Source: Sinimarinibacterium sp. NLF-5-8 (GTDB lineage Bacteria > Pseudomonadota > Gammaproteobacteria > Nevskiales > Nevskiaceae). Taken from it: a stretch of DNA of 64,000 nt. Every line of letters starts with the position of its first letter. Position 1 is the stretch's first letter. Location of the stretch: NCBI RefSeq assembly GCF_010092425.1, contig NZ_CP048030.1, positions 682,001 through 746,000 on the forward strand. The letters run 5' to 3'. Under the pieces are notes generated by a model, which was given only the letters and a program-made list of their open reading frames with translations, searched no databases and was not told the origin of the DNA. Shown in pieces: positions 15,617 through 24,126 of the stretch. The translations under genes and the position numbers were made by a program.

Positions 15617-18616
15617 GTGCGCGTCAAGGCGCTGGGTGATGCACTGAGAACGGGCAGAGGCTGGCGGGTGGCATGCAGCGCTGGGCTGCTCGCAGGCGTC
15701 ATTGCGCTGGGCATCAGCTGCCTGTGGCGAGCCCATCAGCTCCATGCCCAACTGGCGCATGAGTACGTCGTCACCCGGATTCAGCCGCAACTCACCGAGG
15801 CACTGCAACGGCGCGCGCCTTTGTCGTCGCTGGTCGATACCCTGCTGCGCCAGCGCGCGCTGGGGCTGGTTTATCTTCGTGTTCTGGATGCCAACGGCAC
15901 GGCGCTGGGCAGTGCCGGACGACTCGATCACTGGCGTCTGCCCGGGCCTTTTGCGCGTTTTGCGCCAGCCATGCGAATCAAGGCGTATCGGTTGTGGACG
16001 CAGTCGGGGCGCGCGCGCCTGGTAGGCGCGGATCAACGGCGCCTGGGGATCGTCGAGTACCAGCTCGATCCCGGCCGCGTTGATGCGGTGACGATTGCCG
16101 CCACTGAACATCTGCGCAAAATCGGCTGGCTGGCACTGCTGCTGGCCGTGCCGTTGGGCGGATTCGTGCTGTTCAGTCTTTGGCAATGGCGGCTGACGCG
16201 CCGCGCGCCTGCGGCGCCACTGCGCGAAACCGTCTCCGGCGCGACCCTCATCGAGTCAACACATGCGCTGGATGCTCTGGGATATGGCTGGCTGAGTGTT
16301 GATCGCAATGGTCGCGTGCAGGCGCTCAACGCCCAGGCCGAGCGCATGACCGGCTGGCCGCAACGGGATGCACAGGGACAGTTCCATTTTTCGGTTGCCC
16401 GTCTGCACAGTCGCACCGGCGCCGATGTCGATGTGCTGGCGCGGGTGATTGCGCAGGGCAGCGATCAGCATTTTCCGGCGATGCGCTTGCAGCCCCGGCG
16501 GGGTTTGCCGATGCCGGTCGAGGTGGCCGCATTGCTGCAACGCCATGCCAGTGGCGGCATGGATGGCATGTTGCTGACGCTGCGCGACACCACGGCTGAT
16601 CAGCGCGCGCTGGGAGCCTTGCGGCGTGAGGTCAGGGTCTCGCGCGCGGTGGTTGATCATCTTGAAGAAGGGCTGTTGACCACCGACATGGCCGGGGTGA
16701 TTCACTCCGCCAATGCGCGCGCGGAACAGTTGTTCGGGTATTCGCGCGATCAGCTCAACGGCTTCACCATCACCAAGCTGATGCCGGTGCCGTTTTTGAA
16801 CGATGGCGAAGTGCGCATTACCGATTACATCCCCGATCCGCAGCGCAGTCGGACGCTGCCCAGAGTCACCGGCTGGCGCGCGGATGCGACGACGTTTCCG
16901 GTGGAGCTGTGGGTGCAGACGATGCACGCCGATGGTGCCGAGGCGCTGGTCGTGGTGGTGCGCGACATCAGCGAACGGCTGCGCGGCGAAAACCTCGCCA
17001 GTCGTCTGGGGCGCCTGCTCGACAGTGCCACCGAGGAAATCTACATCTTTGATGCCGATGCCCTGCGGCTGGTCGAAGTCAGCGGCGGCGCGCGCCGCAA
17101 CCTCGGACGCAGCGCCGAGCAGCTGGCCGCCCTGAGCCTGCTTGAGATCAGCAGCGAGCTGGAGGCCGAGCACTGGCATGGCTATCTGGATGCACTGCGC
17201 AACGGCGAAAAAGACTATGTGATCTATCGCTGTCAGCACCGCCGCGCCGATGGGCAGACCTACCCGGTCGAGGTGCGGCTGAGCCTGTCGCGCGAAGAAG
17301 ATCCGCCGGTTTTCATGGCCATTGCCAGCGATATCACCGAGCGTCTGGCCGATGAGCAGCGCCTCGATCAACTCGCGCACTATGACGCGCTCACCGGCCT
17401 GCCCAACCGGGTCATGTTGCAGGACCGTTTGCAGCAGGCCGTTCTGGCCGCCGCGCGCGGGCATCGGCAACTGGGTGTTTTTTTTCTGGATCTGGATCGC
17501 TTCAAGCAAATCAACGATTTGCACGGACACGAGGTGGGCGATCAGGTGCTGCGCGCGGTGGCGCAGCGCCTGCGCAGCGTCATGCGTGACAGCGACACCG
17601 TCGCGCGCCTGTCGGGGGATGAGTTTGTGCTGTTGGCACCGGGGCTGCGCAGTGTTGAAGATGCAACGCTGATTGCGCAAAAAGTACTGGATACGTTTAC
17701 CGCACCGCTGGATATTCCCGGGATCGAAATCGACACCCAGCCCAGCATCGGCATCACCCTGTACCCGCTGGATGACGTCGATGCCGAAGGCCTGCTGCGC
17801 CACGCCGACAGCGCCATGTATGAAGCCAAGCAAGCCGGTCGCGGGTGCTATCGGCTGTTCAGTGTGGAAATCAGCCCCGAACGGCGGCGCCAACTGGATC
17901 TGGAGCGCGAGCTGCATGCGGCGATGACCCTGCATCAGTTTGAACTGCAAATGCTGCCGGCCTGTAATGCCGCCGGTCAGCCGCAGGCGCTGATCGGACA
18001 GCTGCGCTGGCAGCATCCGCGCCATGGCTGGATCGAAGCGGCAGGCGTACAGCAGGCGGCCAGCCGCGCCGGCCTGGCCGGTGAAATCGAGCTGTGGATG
18101 ATTGTGGAAGCCTGCCAATATCTGCGGCGCGCGCGCGATCAGCACCTGCCGCAACTGCTGCATATCGTGCCGATCTCCGGCTGGCAGTTGCGTGATCGTG
18201 AGTTTGTCAGCCACGTTCTGGACGCGCTGGAGCACAGCCAGCTCCGTGGGGAACACCTTCTGCTGGCATTGACGCCGGATGGTCTGGTTCAGGCCAGTGA
18301 CAGTCTTGCGCGCGCGCAGACGCAGCGCCTGCGCGCGCGCGGTGTGGGTTTTGCCTTGCGTGAGTTTCGACAGTTGCCGGACCCTGACGTCATTGATTTG
18401 AATGCGGTTTTGATCGACCCGGCACAGCGCGCGCAGCAAGGTTGGATGCAGCCTTATCAAAATCAGCCGGGGTTGCTGAGTATTGCCGTGCAGGTTGGCA
18501 ACGCTGCCGAATCACGGCGCAGCCTGGATGCCGGCGTGGCGCTTGTCAGCGGTGCCGGCGTGGCACCGCCGGTGGCAGGTCAGGCGCTCAAGGCCCTGCT
18601 CGAAGCGCAAGGCTAG
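15617..18616 (+). CDS. Membrane PAS-GGDEF protein with degenerate EAL domain (probable diguanylate cyclase)
   Basis: A 999-residue signalling protein. Spans at about 19-36 and 168-188 enclose a periplasmic sensor region. PAS-like domains follow at about 215-325, 340-450 and 465-575, then a GGDEF domain (LAHYDALTGLPNR at 587) with the active-site variant SGDEF (666-670) and an inhibitory-site RxxD (RDSD, 657-660). The C-terminal EAL-like domain reads IGQLRW where EALLRW is expected, and the DDFGTG region is LREF, so phosphodiesterase activity should be absent. It probably makes cyclic di-GMP and may control the Tad pilus encoded 91 bp upstream. It starts with GTG behind GGGGGCAGAG. Confidence 0.88.
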   Translation: MRVKALGDALRTGRGWRVACSAGLLAGVIALGISCLWRAHQLHAQLAHEYVVTRIQPQLTEALQRRAPLSSLVDTLLRQRALGLVYLRVLDANGTALGSAGRLDHWRLPGPFARFAPAMRIKAYRLWTQSGRARLVGADQRRLGIVEYQLDPGRVDAVTIAATEHLRKIGWLALLLAVPLGGFVLFSLWQWRLTRRAPAAPLRETVSGATLIESTHALDALGYGWLSVDRNGRVQALNAQAERMTGWPQRDAQGQFHFSVARLHSRTGADVDVLARVIAQGSDQHFPAMRLQPRRGLPMPVEVAALLQRHASGGMDGMLLTLRDTTADQRALGALRREVRVSRAVVDHLEEGLLTTDMAGVIHSANARAEQLFGYSRDQLNGFTITKLMPVPFLNDGEVRITDYIPDPQRSRTLPRVTGWRADATTFPVELWVQTMHADGAEALVVVVRDISERLRGENLASRLGRLLDSATEEIYIFDADALRLVEVSGGARRNLGRSAEQLAALSLLEISSELEAEHWHGYLDALRNGEKDYVIYRCQHRRADGQTYPVEVRLSLSREEDPPVFMAIASDITERLADEQRLDQLAHYDALTGLPNRVMLQDRLQQAVLAAARGHRQLGVFFLDLDRFKQINDLHGHEVGDQVLRAVAQRLRSVMRDSDTVARLSGDEFVLLAPGLRSVEDATLIAQKVLDTFTAPLDIPGIEIDTQPSIGITLYPLDDVDAEGLLRHADSAMYEAKQAGRGCYRLFSVEISPERRRQLDLERELHAAMTLHQFELQMLPACNAAGQPQALIGQLRWQHPRHGWIEAAGVQQAASRAGLAGEIELWMIVEACQYLRRARDQHLPQLLHIVPISGWQLRDREFVSHVLDALEHSQLRGEHLLLALTPDGLVQASDSLARAQTQRLRARGVGFALREFRQLPDPDVIDLNAVLIDPAQRAQQGWMQPYQNQPGLLSIAVQVGNAAESRRSLDAGVALVSGAGVAPPVAGQALKALLEAQG

Positions 18617-19674
18617 GGCGCATCACCTGCGCCGGGTGCTGCGATGGATGCAGTCGGGGCGCCGTGAGCTTTGCGGTACTCCCCCGGTGCGCAATCAAAC
18701 CAGCGCCGAAACGCGCGGGTAAAACTGGTGGTGTCGCCATAGCCCAGATGCAGCGCCAGCTCGTCGAGCTTCATCTGCGTGCCTTGCAGCAACTGCAGGG
18801 CCAGCTGTCGGCGCTCGGCTTCGACCAACTGGCGGAACTGCACGCCTTCGGCCTCCAGCTTGCGGCGCAGGCTGCGCGGCGCCATGGCCAGATGCTGGGC
18901 GACTTCTTCCAGTGTTGCGATCAACCCCAGCGGGCCCAGCAAAAGCTGGCGCACCTGGCCGACGATGCCGCCCACGCGCCGGTGCTCAAGCTGCGCGCGG
19001 CATTGATCCTCCAGCAAGCGCGCCAGGTGCGGGTCGTACATCGGCAGCGGCATATCCGCTTCGGCATGGCGCAGCAGTAGAGCATTGGCACTGGCGTGAT
19101 ACTGCGGCGTGATCCCGCACAGCTGGGCAATCCGCGCAGCGTCGGCGGCGCCTTCAAGACCCTGGTAATGCAGCTGATGCACGCGCAGCCCGGAAAGCCC
19201 CATTTCATGAAACAGATTGATGGCGGTTGCGGTATCCCGCTGCAATAAAAACGTGCGCAGATGCGCCGGGATCGGCGCGGGATCGGCCACCACGCGCAGG
19301 TACTGCGCATCTTCGATCACCGAAAACTGGCAATACGCCGTGCTCAGCGGCAGGTAGCGAATCGCCAGATGGATCGCCTCGCGCAGGCTGCGGCTGATTC
19401 GCAAGGCAAACCCCCAGATGCCAAAGGTGGCAATGCTGTACTGCAAGCCCAGCTCAAAACCCAGTGCCGGGATCTGCGGCAGTGCCAGCATCAGGTTTTC
19501 CACCAGGCGCAATTCCTGCTGGCGCTCGATCAGTGCCTCGGGGTCATCCAGCAGGGCGGCGGTGATGCCGGTATCACTCAAACACGTTTCGGCATCCACG
19601 CCGTGACCGGCGGCAAAATTGACCATCACTCGCGCAATGGCCACCGGATGCAGCGTGTCTGGAAGAAAAGCCAT
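18613..19674 (-). CDS. AraC-family regulator (arabinose-binding-domain type)
   Basis: A 353-residue transcription factor. The N-terminal region (about 15-200, VMVNFAAGHGVDAETCLS to SVIEDAQYLRVV) is the sensor domain seen in OruR/ArgR-type AraC proteins, and the C-terminal double helix-turn-helix includes HLAMAPRSLRRKLEAEG and LGYGDTTSFTRAFRRW. It is divergent from the fatty-acid desaturase at 19839, its likely target. The ATG at 19674 gives the usual length. Its stop codon shares a CTAG tetramer with the stop of the convergent GGDEF gene. Confidence 0.9.
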   Translation of the reverse strand: MAFLPDTLHPVAIARVMVNFAAGHGVDAETCLSDTGITAALLDDPEALIERQQELRLVENLMLALPQIPALGFELGLQYSIATFGIWGFALRISRSLREAIHLAIRYLPLSTAYCQFSVIEDAQYLRVVADPAPIPAHLRTFLLQRDTATAINLFHEMGLSGLRVHQLHYQGLEGAADAARIAQLCGITPQYHASANALLLRHAEADMPLPMYDPHLARLLEDQCRAQLEHRRVGGIVGQVRQLLLGPLGLIATLEEVAQHLAMAPRSLRRKLEAEGVQFRQLVEAERRQLALQLLQGTQMKLDELALHLGYGDTTSFTRAFRRWFDCAPGEYRKAHGAPTASIAAPGAGDAP

Positions 19675-19702
19675 GGATAACGGTTGAAGAAAAATCCGCA
19701 AA

Positions 19703-19722
19703 ATTGATGGGGTATTGATGGG
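19703..19722. promoter_or_regulatory. Candidate AraC-type direct-repeat operator
   Basis: ATTGATGGG occurs at 19703-19711 and again at 19714-19722, an 11-bp period that places both copies on one DNA face, as AraC-family sites usually are. It lies in the 164-bp space between the AraC regulator and the desaturase gene. Confidence 0.4.
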
Positions 19723-19838
19723 ATTACGCGCGCTTGTCGCTTGAATGACCGCAAATGTATGCACGCTGTCCGCTGCTGCCCTGTTGAGCGGCGCGATCAA
19801 TGTGCACCATGAACTGCACCTTTTGCAGTGGAGGCATC

Positions 19839-20735
19839 ATGGAACAGGATCTGAGTGTATTGAACCAGCAGGCGATCCGCACCGCCCGCGAATATGTGGG
19901 TCAGCCGGCGTGGCCCACCGTGGCGCTGGTGCTGGCGGTACTGGTGGGGCTGGCCGCGACGTTTACGCTGTTTGCCAGCGGTCAACTGCCTTTGCTGTGG
20001 GCAACGGCACTGTATGGCGCGCTGACGTTTATTTCTTACACGCCGCTGCACGAAGCCGCGCACCAGAACATCAATGGCAGCAATGCCCGCCTGCAATGGC
20101 TCAACGACTTGTGCGGCTACCTGGTCGCCCCGTGGATTTCGGTGGCGTATTCCACGCATAAAGTCGAGCACTTTACCCACCACCGCTACACCAATCAGCC
20201 GGAAAAAGATCCCGACTACGTTTGCAAGGACATGCAAAAGGGACTGCTTGCCTTTGTTGTGTATGCCATCAAGTTTTTATGGGTGCAAAACACCTTTTTG
20301 TTTCGGGAACATTGGGCCACGGCGCCCGCGCGCGAGCGTGCCATTTACTGGGCCGAAATCAGCGTGATGATCGGCTGGCGCGTGGGCTTTTTGTGGCTGC
20401 TGCCGACGCTCGATAGCGTGATCTTTTTGCTGGCGGGTTATTTGAGCGGCGCGTTTTTCACCGCCTACTGGTTTGCCTATCGGCCCCACCTGCCGTACGA
20501 AGACTCCGCGCGCTATCGCAATACCAACAGCATGTTCATGCCGCGCTGGATGAAACCGCTGGAATGGTTCTGGCTGGGACAAAACCTGCACTCCATTCAC
20601 CACCTGTTTCCGCGCGTGCCGTTTTATCGCTATCACGCCCTGCATCGGCGGATCGAGCCGATCATGCGCGCGCATGGCACACCGATGATCGGCATTTTCA
20701 GCCGTCAGCCGATTCCGGCCGATGCCGACTCATAA
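19839..20735 (+). CDS. Membrane fatty-acid desaturase-family protein
   Basis: A 298-residue membrane di-iron enzyme. Three histidine boxes are seen: HEAAH (71-75), HKVEHFTHH (107-115) and HSIHHLFP (about 264-271), with paired spans around 28-70 and 175-215. The close spacing and HSIHH end recall CrtR-type hydroxylases and short desaturases, so whether it desaturates acyl chains or hydroxylates another lipid is open. The ATG at 19839 follows GGAGG by six bases; an ATG at 19800 lacks such a site. It is divergent from an AraC regulator and followed by a strong terminator. Confidence 0.85.
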   Translation: MEQDLSVLNQQAIRTAREYVGQPAWPTVALVLAVLVGLAATFTLFASGQLPLLWATALYGALTFISYTPLHEAAHQNINGSNARLQWLNDLCGYLVAPWISVAYSTHKVEHFTHHRYTNQPEKDPDYVCKDMQKGLLAFVVYAIKFLWVQNTFLFREHWATAPARERAIYWAEISVMIGWRVGFLWLLPTLDSVIFLLAGYLSGAFFTAYWFAYRPHLPYEDSARYRNTNSMFMPRWMKPLEWFWLGQNLHSIHHLFPRVPFYRYHALHRRIEPIMRAHGTPMIGIFSRQPIPADADS

Positions 20736-20745
20736 ACAATCGCAC

Positions 20746-20790
20746 TCAAAAACCGCGCGCGCCGGGATGCCCGGCGCGCGCGGTTTTTGA
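20746..20790. terminator. Bidirectional intrinsic terminator
   Basis: Two perfectly complementary 21-base arms (20746-20766 and 20770-20790) enclose only three bases. The stem is GC-rich inside and ends in AAAAA/TTTTT at the base, so it has a T-run in both directions. It separates the convergent desaturase and thiolase genes. Confidence 0.9.
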
Positions 20791-20802
20791 GGGGGACTGC
20801 GC

Positions 20803-22098
20803 TTACAGCGCCTCCAGCAACATCGCCGCGCCCAGGCCACCGCCCGCGCAACTGGAGACGATGGCGTAGCGCTGATTTTCCTGCTGCAAACGCCGCGCGG
20901 CAGTCATCAGCAAGCGCACGCCGGTGGCGGCAAACGGATTGCCCAACGCCAATGAACCACCCCAGGTGTTGAGCCGATCTTCAGGAATCGCGCCCACGGC
21001 GGCATCCAGACCGTGATAAGCGCGCGCAAACTCCGTGCTTTTGAGGCAGTTCTGGTTGGCCAAAAGCTGCGCCGCAAACGCCTCGTGCAACTCCCACACG
21101 CCGATGTCGTCGATTTTTAACCCGTGCTTGCGCAGCAGTTTGGGAATCGCTATGGCCGGGCCGAGCAGCATTTCGGTAGAAAGATCGGTGACGCCGGTGA
21201 GGATGTAATCGCGGATCACCGCCTGCGCCGGCAACGCCAACTCGCGCGCGCGCGCGGCGCTGGCCAGCAGCAACACCCCGGCACCATCGGTCAGCCGTGA
21301 AGCGTTACCGGCGGTGATCACGCCGCTGGCATCAAACGCAGGTTTCAGGCGTGCCAGTTTGTCCACCGCAGCATCTGCGCGCGGGGTGTCATCGCGCACG
21401 ATCGGCGCGCGCGCGCCGGGGAGGCTTACCGGGGCAATGTCATCGTCGTATCGACCCTGTGCCCAGGCTTGCACCGCGCGCGCGTGGCTTTGTGCCGCAT
21501 AGCGGTCACAGTCCGCGCGCACCACGCCAAACTTGCGCGCCATCGCCTCGGCGCAATCCCCCATGGTCATGCCGGTGGTCAAATCGGTGGCGGTGGGCAG
21601 TTGCGGCAGTAAATCACGCGGCTTGATCGTGCGCAGCAGCTTCAAAGCGTTGCCCGGTGAAGGGTCGCGGTTGAGCTTCATCAGCGCACGGCGAACGCTG
21701 GGGCCCAGGCGCAGCAGCGGATCAGAAAAAGTATCAGAGCCTCCGGCAATCGCCAGATCAATGCGCCCCAGCTGAATTTGGTCACAGACCGCGCCAATGG
21801 CAATGTTGGGCGACAGCCCCGCCATCGACGTGGAAAATGCCGCCGTGGTGCTGGGCAGTCCGGCGCTGAGCATCGCCTCGCGCGCCACATTGGTGGTGGT
21901 CAGCTCCGGCACCACGGCGCCGAGGGCAACCGTATCAATCAAGGCCGGGTCAATACCGGTTTTATCGAGCACACCGCCAATCGCCGCCGCAGCCAACTGG
22001 TAATTCATCAGCGGCGAAAACGCCCCCGCCGTATCCAGAAACGCAGTGCGCGCGCCGCGCACGATCACCGGCAAACGATCATCAACAGACGTGGACAT
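20803..22098 (-). CDS. FadI-like thiolase homologue with altered catalytic residues
   Basis: A 431-residue thiolase-superfamily protein resembling FadI/HADHB (VIVRGARTAFLDTAGAF, GGSDTFSDPLL, TDGAGVLLLAS, ELHEAFAAQLLANQ). The nucleophilic Cys expected in the RACATGFQ motif is Ser91, in STSMAGLS, and the catalytic His of GHPFAATG is Asn, in GNPFAATG. The HEAF His and the C-terminal CAGGGLG Cys are kept. Both changes are plain in the DNA (TCG and AAT codons), so normal thiolysis is doubtful. It is the last gene of the minus-strand unit universal stress protein - MaoC - thiolase. The ATG at 22098 follows a GAGG. Confidence 0.82.
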   Translation of the reverse strand: MSTSVDDRLPVIVRGARTAFLDTAGAFSPLMNYQLAAAAIGGVLDKTGIDPALIDTVALGAVVPELTTTNVAREAMLSAGLPSTTAAFSTSMAGLSPNIAIGAVCDQIQLGRIDLAIAGGSDTFSDPLLRLGPSVRRALMKLNRDPSPGNALKLLRTIKPRDLLPQLPTATDLTTGMTMGDCAEAMARKFGVVRADCDRYAAQSHARAVQAWAQGRYDDDIAPVSLPGARAPIVRDDTPRADAAVDKLARLKPAFDASGVITAGNASRLTDGAGVLLLASAARARELALPAQAVIRDYILTGVTDLSTEMLLGPAIAIPKLLRKHGLKIDDIGVWELHEAFAAQLLANQNCLKSTEFARAYHGLDAAVGAIPEDRLNTWGGSLALGNPFAATGVRLLMTAARRLQQENQRYAIVSSCAGGGLGAAMLLEAL

Positions 22099-22217
22099 CA
22101 CCTGACAACCTCAAGACAAGCAAAGCGTGAGCCGACGACTGTAAAGCGATGGGGCGGCTTTCCCCAAACAATTCAAAATACCGCTGCGCGTGCGCAGGAA
22201 GCGTCGCTGATCAGTTT

Positions 22218-23096
22218 TTAGGCTTGGCCAAACCGCCCGGCGATATGCACAGCACCATCGGGATTTTGCAGCCGGAACGCGCGTCTGCCATCGGCTTGCG
22301 CGTCGCTCACCTGCACTTGCAGGTTGTGACTGGGCAGTGGCACGGGTTTGATAAAGCGCAGATCAATGCTGCGGATGTCAAATCCGGCATTGGCGAGCAC
22401 TTCCCAGGTGCGGGCGACGATGCCAAAGCCGTGCAGGATGCAGCCTTTGAAGCGGGTGCGTTTGCCCACCAGCGGCAGGGTGTGAATGGGGTTGAAGTCG
22501 CCGGTGAGCAGGGCAAAATCCAGCCCTTCGCCTTCGTTCACCGACCAGCTGCCCACGGTTTCAAAGGCAGGTTCGTCGCGCGCGCTGCGCGGGATTTTGC
22601 GCGCGCCGGGTTTGGGTACGGCGGCGTAGCTGTGCAGGCTGATGGCGTTGGCGATGGCGTCAAAACCGGCGGTGACGTGCATGTGCAGGCGCACGCGCTG
22701 GGCGTCTTCGCTGACGTTGATCAGTTGGCCGCGCAGTTGCAGATCAACCTGACGTGGAATCGTCGTGTGAATCTCCAATTGCAGCCCTTGGTTGAGCACC
22801 CGGCTCAGGTTGTAGGGTGCCTGGGCGGCCAGGCGTGCCAGCAGGGCAAAGGCCCAATGGCTGCAAAAGTGTGCGGGCAAGTGTTGCGAGTAGCGCTCGG
22901 GCGGGGCGCCTGACCAGCGCGCGTAGGCATCGACCAGATCAGCCGCTGGTGCGGCAAAGCGGCAGTCGATCGCGGGTGTTGATGGCGCCAGCGCGCGCGC
23001 GCGGGTGAGCGGGGTCATCGAACGCAGCGCCGTGCCGAACGAGGTGATCACGGCAGGCAGCTGGGTGCGGGCAAATTTGAGCGAAACGGCAGGCAT
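22218..23096 (-). CDS. MaoC-like (R)-specific enoyl-CoA hydratase / dehydratase
   Basis: A 292-residue double hot-dog protein. The C-terminal half has the hydratase-2 motif LLTGDFNPIHT with Asp200 and His205, followed by FKGCILHGFGIVART; the N-terminal half is a non-catalytic hot dog. The layout resembles the HtdX-type 3-hydroxyacyl-thioester dehydratases. It lies 119 bp upstream of the thiolase homologue and 12 bp downstream of the universal stress protein gene, all minus strand. The substrate is probably an acyl-CoA of medium or long chain, by analogy only. Confidence 0.85.
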   Translation of the reverse strand: MPAVSLKFARTQLPAVITSFGTALRSMTPLTRARALAPSTPAIDCRFAAPAADLVDAYARWSGAPPERYSQHLPAHFCSHWAFALLARLAAQAPYNLSRVLNQGLQLEIHTTIPRQVDLQLRGQLINVSEDAQRVRLHMHVTAGFDAIANAISLHSYAAVPKPGARKIPRSARDEPAFETVGSWSVNEGEGLDFALLTGDFNPIHTLPLVGKRTRFKGCILHGFGIVARTWEVLANAGFDIRSIDLRFIKPVPLPSHNLQVQVSDAQADGRRAFRLQNPDGAVHIAGRFGQA

Positions 23097-23108
23097 AAAA
23101 ATCCTTGT

Positions 23109-23546
23109 CTAGGGTTGGGTCAGGCACAGCGCCATCACATCACAGCGCGCGCGTTGCAGAACGTCTTCTTCGGTGTGGCTGAACAGTGACAGCCAGCCGT
23201 GGCGGGGGTGATGCCCGACGACGATCAGATCCACGCCGAGTTCGTCGGCAAGCCGATGCACTTCGCTGGCCACGCCGCCGCTGGTGATATGCAAGGTGGC
23301 GTCATCCAGTCCCAGACGTGCGCACTGCTGCTGGAGCTGCTGCTGCGCTTGTTGCTGGAGCTGGGCCGAAAGGTCGGGCGGGGCGGCCATCAATGCCTCT
23401 CCGGTTTCCAGCGGGATGTATTCCACGACGTGGACAATGCTCAGGCGCGCGTTGAACAGTGCGGCGAGTTTTTGTGCGCGTTCGATCACGGTCTGGCCGT
23501 GCTCATCCAGGGCAATGGCGGCAAGCAAATGAGTATAGGCGGCCAT
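23109..23546 (-). CDS. Universal stress protein, UspA type
   Basis: A 145-residue cytoplasmic Usp domain: YTHLLAAIALDEHGQTVIER at the start, then SIVHVVEY and VDLIVVGHHPRHGW near the end. The C-terminal GHH pattern, rather than GxxG(9)GS, resembles the non-ATP-binding UspA branch. The ATG at 23546 has AAGGAG eight bases upstream. It heads a unit with the MaoC hydratase gene 12 bp downstream. Confidence 0.9.
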   Translation of the reverse strand: MAAYTHLLAAIALDEHGQTVIERAQKLAALFNARLSIVHVVEYIPLETGEALMAAPPDLSAQLQQQAQQQLQQQCARLGLDDATLHITSGGVASEVHRLADELGVDLIVVGHHPRHGWLSLFSHTEEDVLQRARCDVMALCLTQP

Positions 23547-23727
23547 GACAAATCTCCTTGAATGTTTTTGTGCAGGCAAAGGTACTCGGCTTGCGCGCAC
23601 GCTGCACGGCGCAACCTCATACAAGTGGAGGGGGACGCTGCCGGTGTGATTCCGTACAGTGCGGCCAAACTTGCAAAAGGCGTGTCATCCTTTTGCGTTC
23701 CCTTGAATGATGAATCTGGAGATCGAC

Positions 23728-24039
23728 ATGGCAAAAATGGCTCTCAAACCCGGTGCGCGCCTCAAGAGTGCAGTCAGCGACGTGATGCTGATGGTGGTCA
23801 AAGCCCCGGCTGGCGAACACGAACTCACCTGTGGCGGTGCCGACATGATCGCCGCAACCGCACAAGGTGGCGGTGAGCTGGCCGCAGGCGATGCCGGCGA
23901 AGTGCTGATCGGCAAGCGCTATGTCAATGAGGACGAATCCATCGAGCTTTTGTGCGCCAAGGGCGGCAAGGGCACGATCGCTTTCAACGGCGTGGCGCTG
24001 GACGTCAAGCAAGCCAAGCAACTGCCGTCGTCCGACTAA
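23728..24039 (+). CDS. Small conserved protein preceding an acyl-CoA ligase, function unknown
   Basis: A 103-residue soluble protein, MAKMALKPGARLKSAVSD onward, with one Cys in LTCGGADMIA and a second in ELLCAKGGKG. The predicted structure is mostly beta. GGAG lies six bases upstream of the ATG. It precedes the acyl-CoA ligase by 87 bp on the same strand. I recall similar small proteins beside acyl-CoA ligases in actinobacteria, but cannot verify this. No function is assigned. Confidence 0.6.
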   Translation: MAKMALKPGARLKSAVSDVMLMVVKAPAGEHELTCGGADMIAATAQGGGELAAGDAGEVLIGKRYVNEDESIELLCAKGGKGTIAFNGVALDVKQAKQLPSSD

Positions 24040-24126
24040 AAAAAACGGGGTTGAATAACGCCGCGCCCGCGCGCAAACCGCGCAGAGCAGGCATTGTTTT
24101 GTGACACGATTGAACGGGTTTGACGG

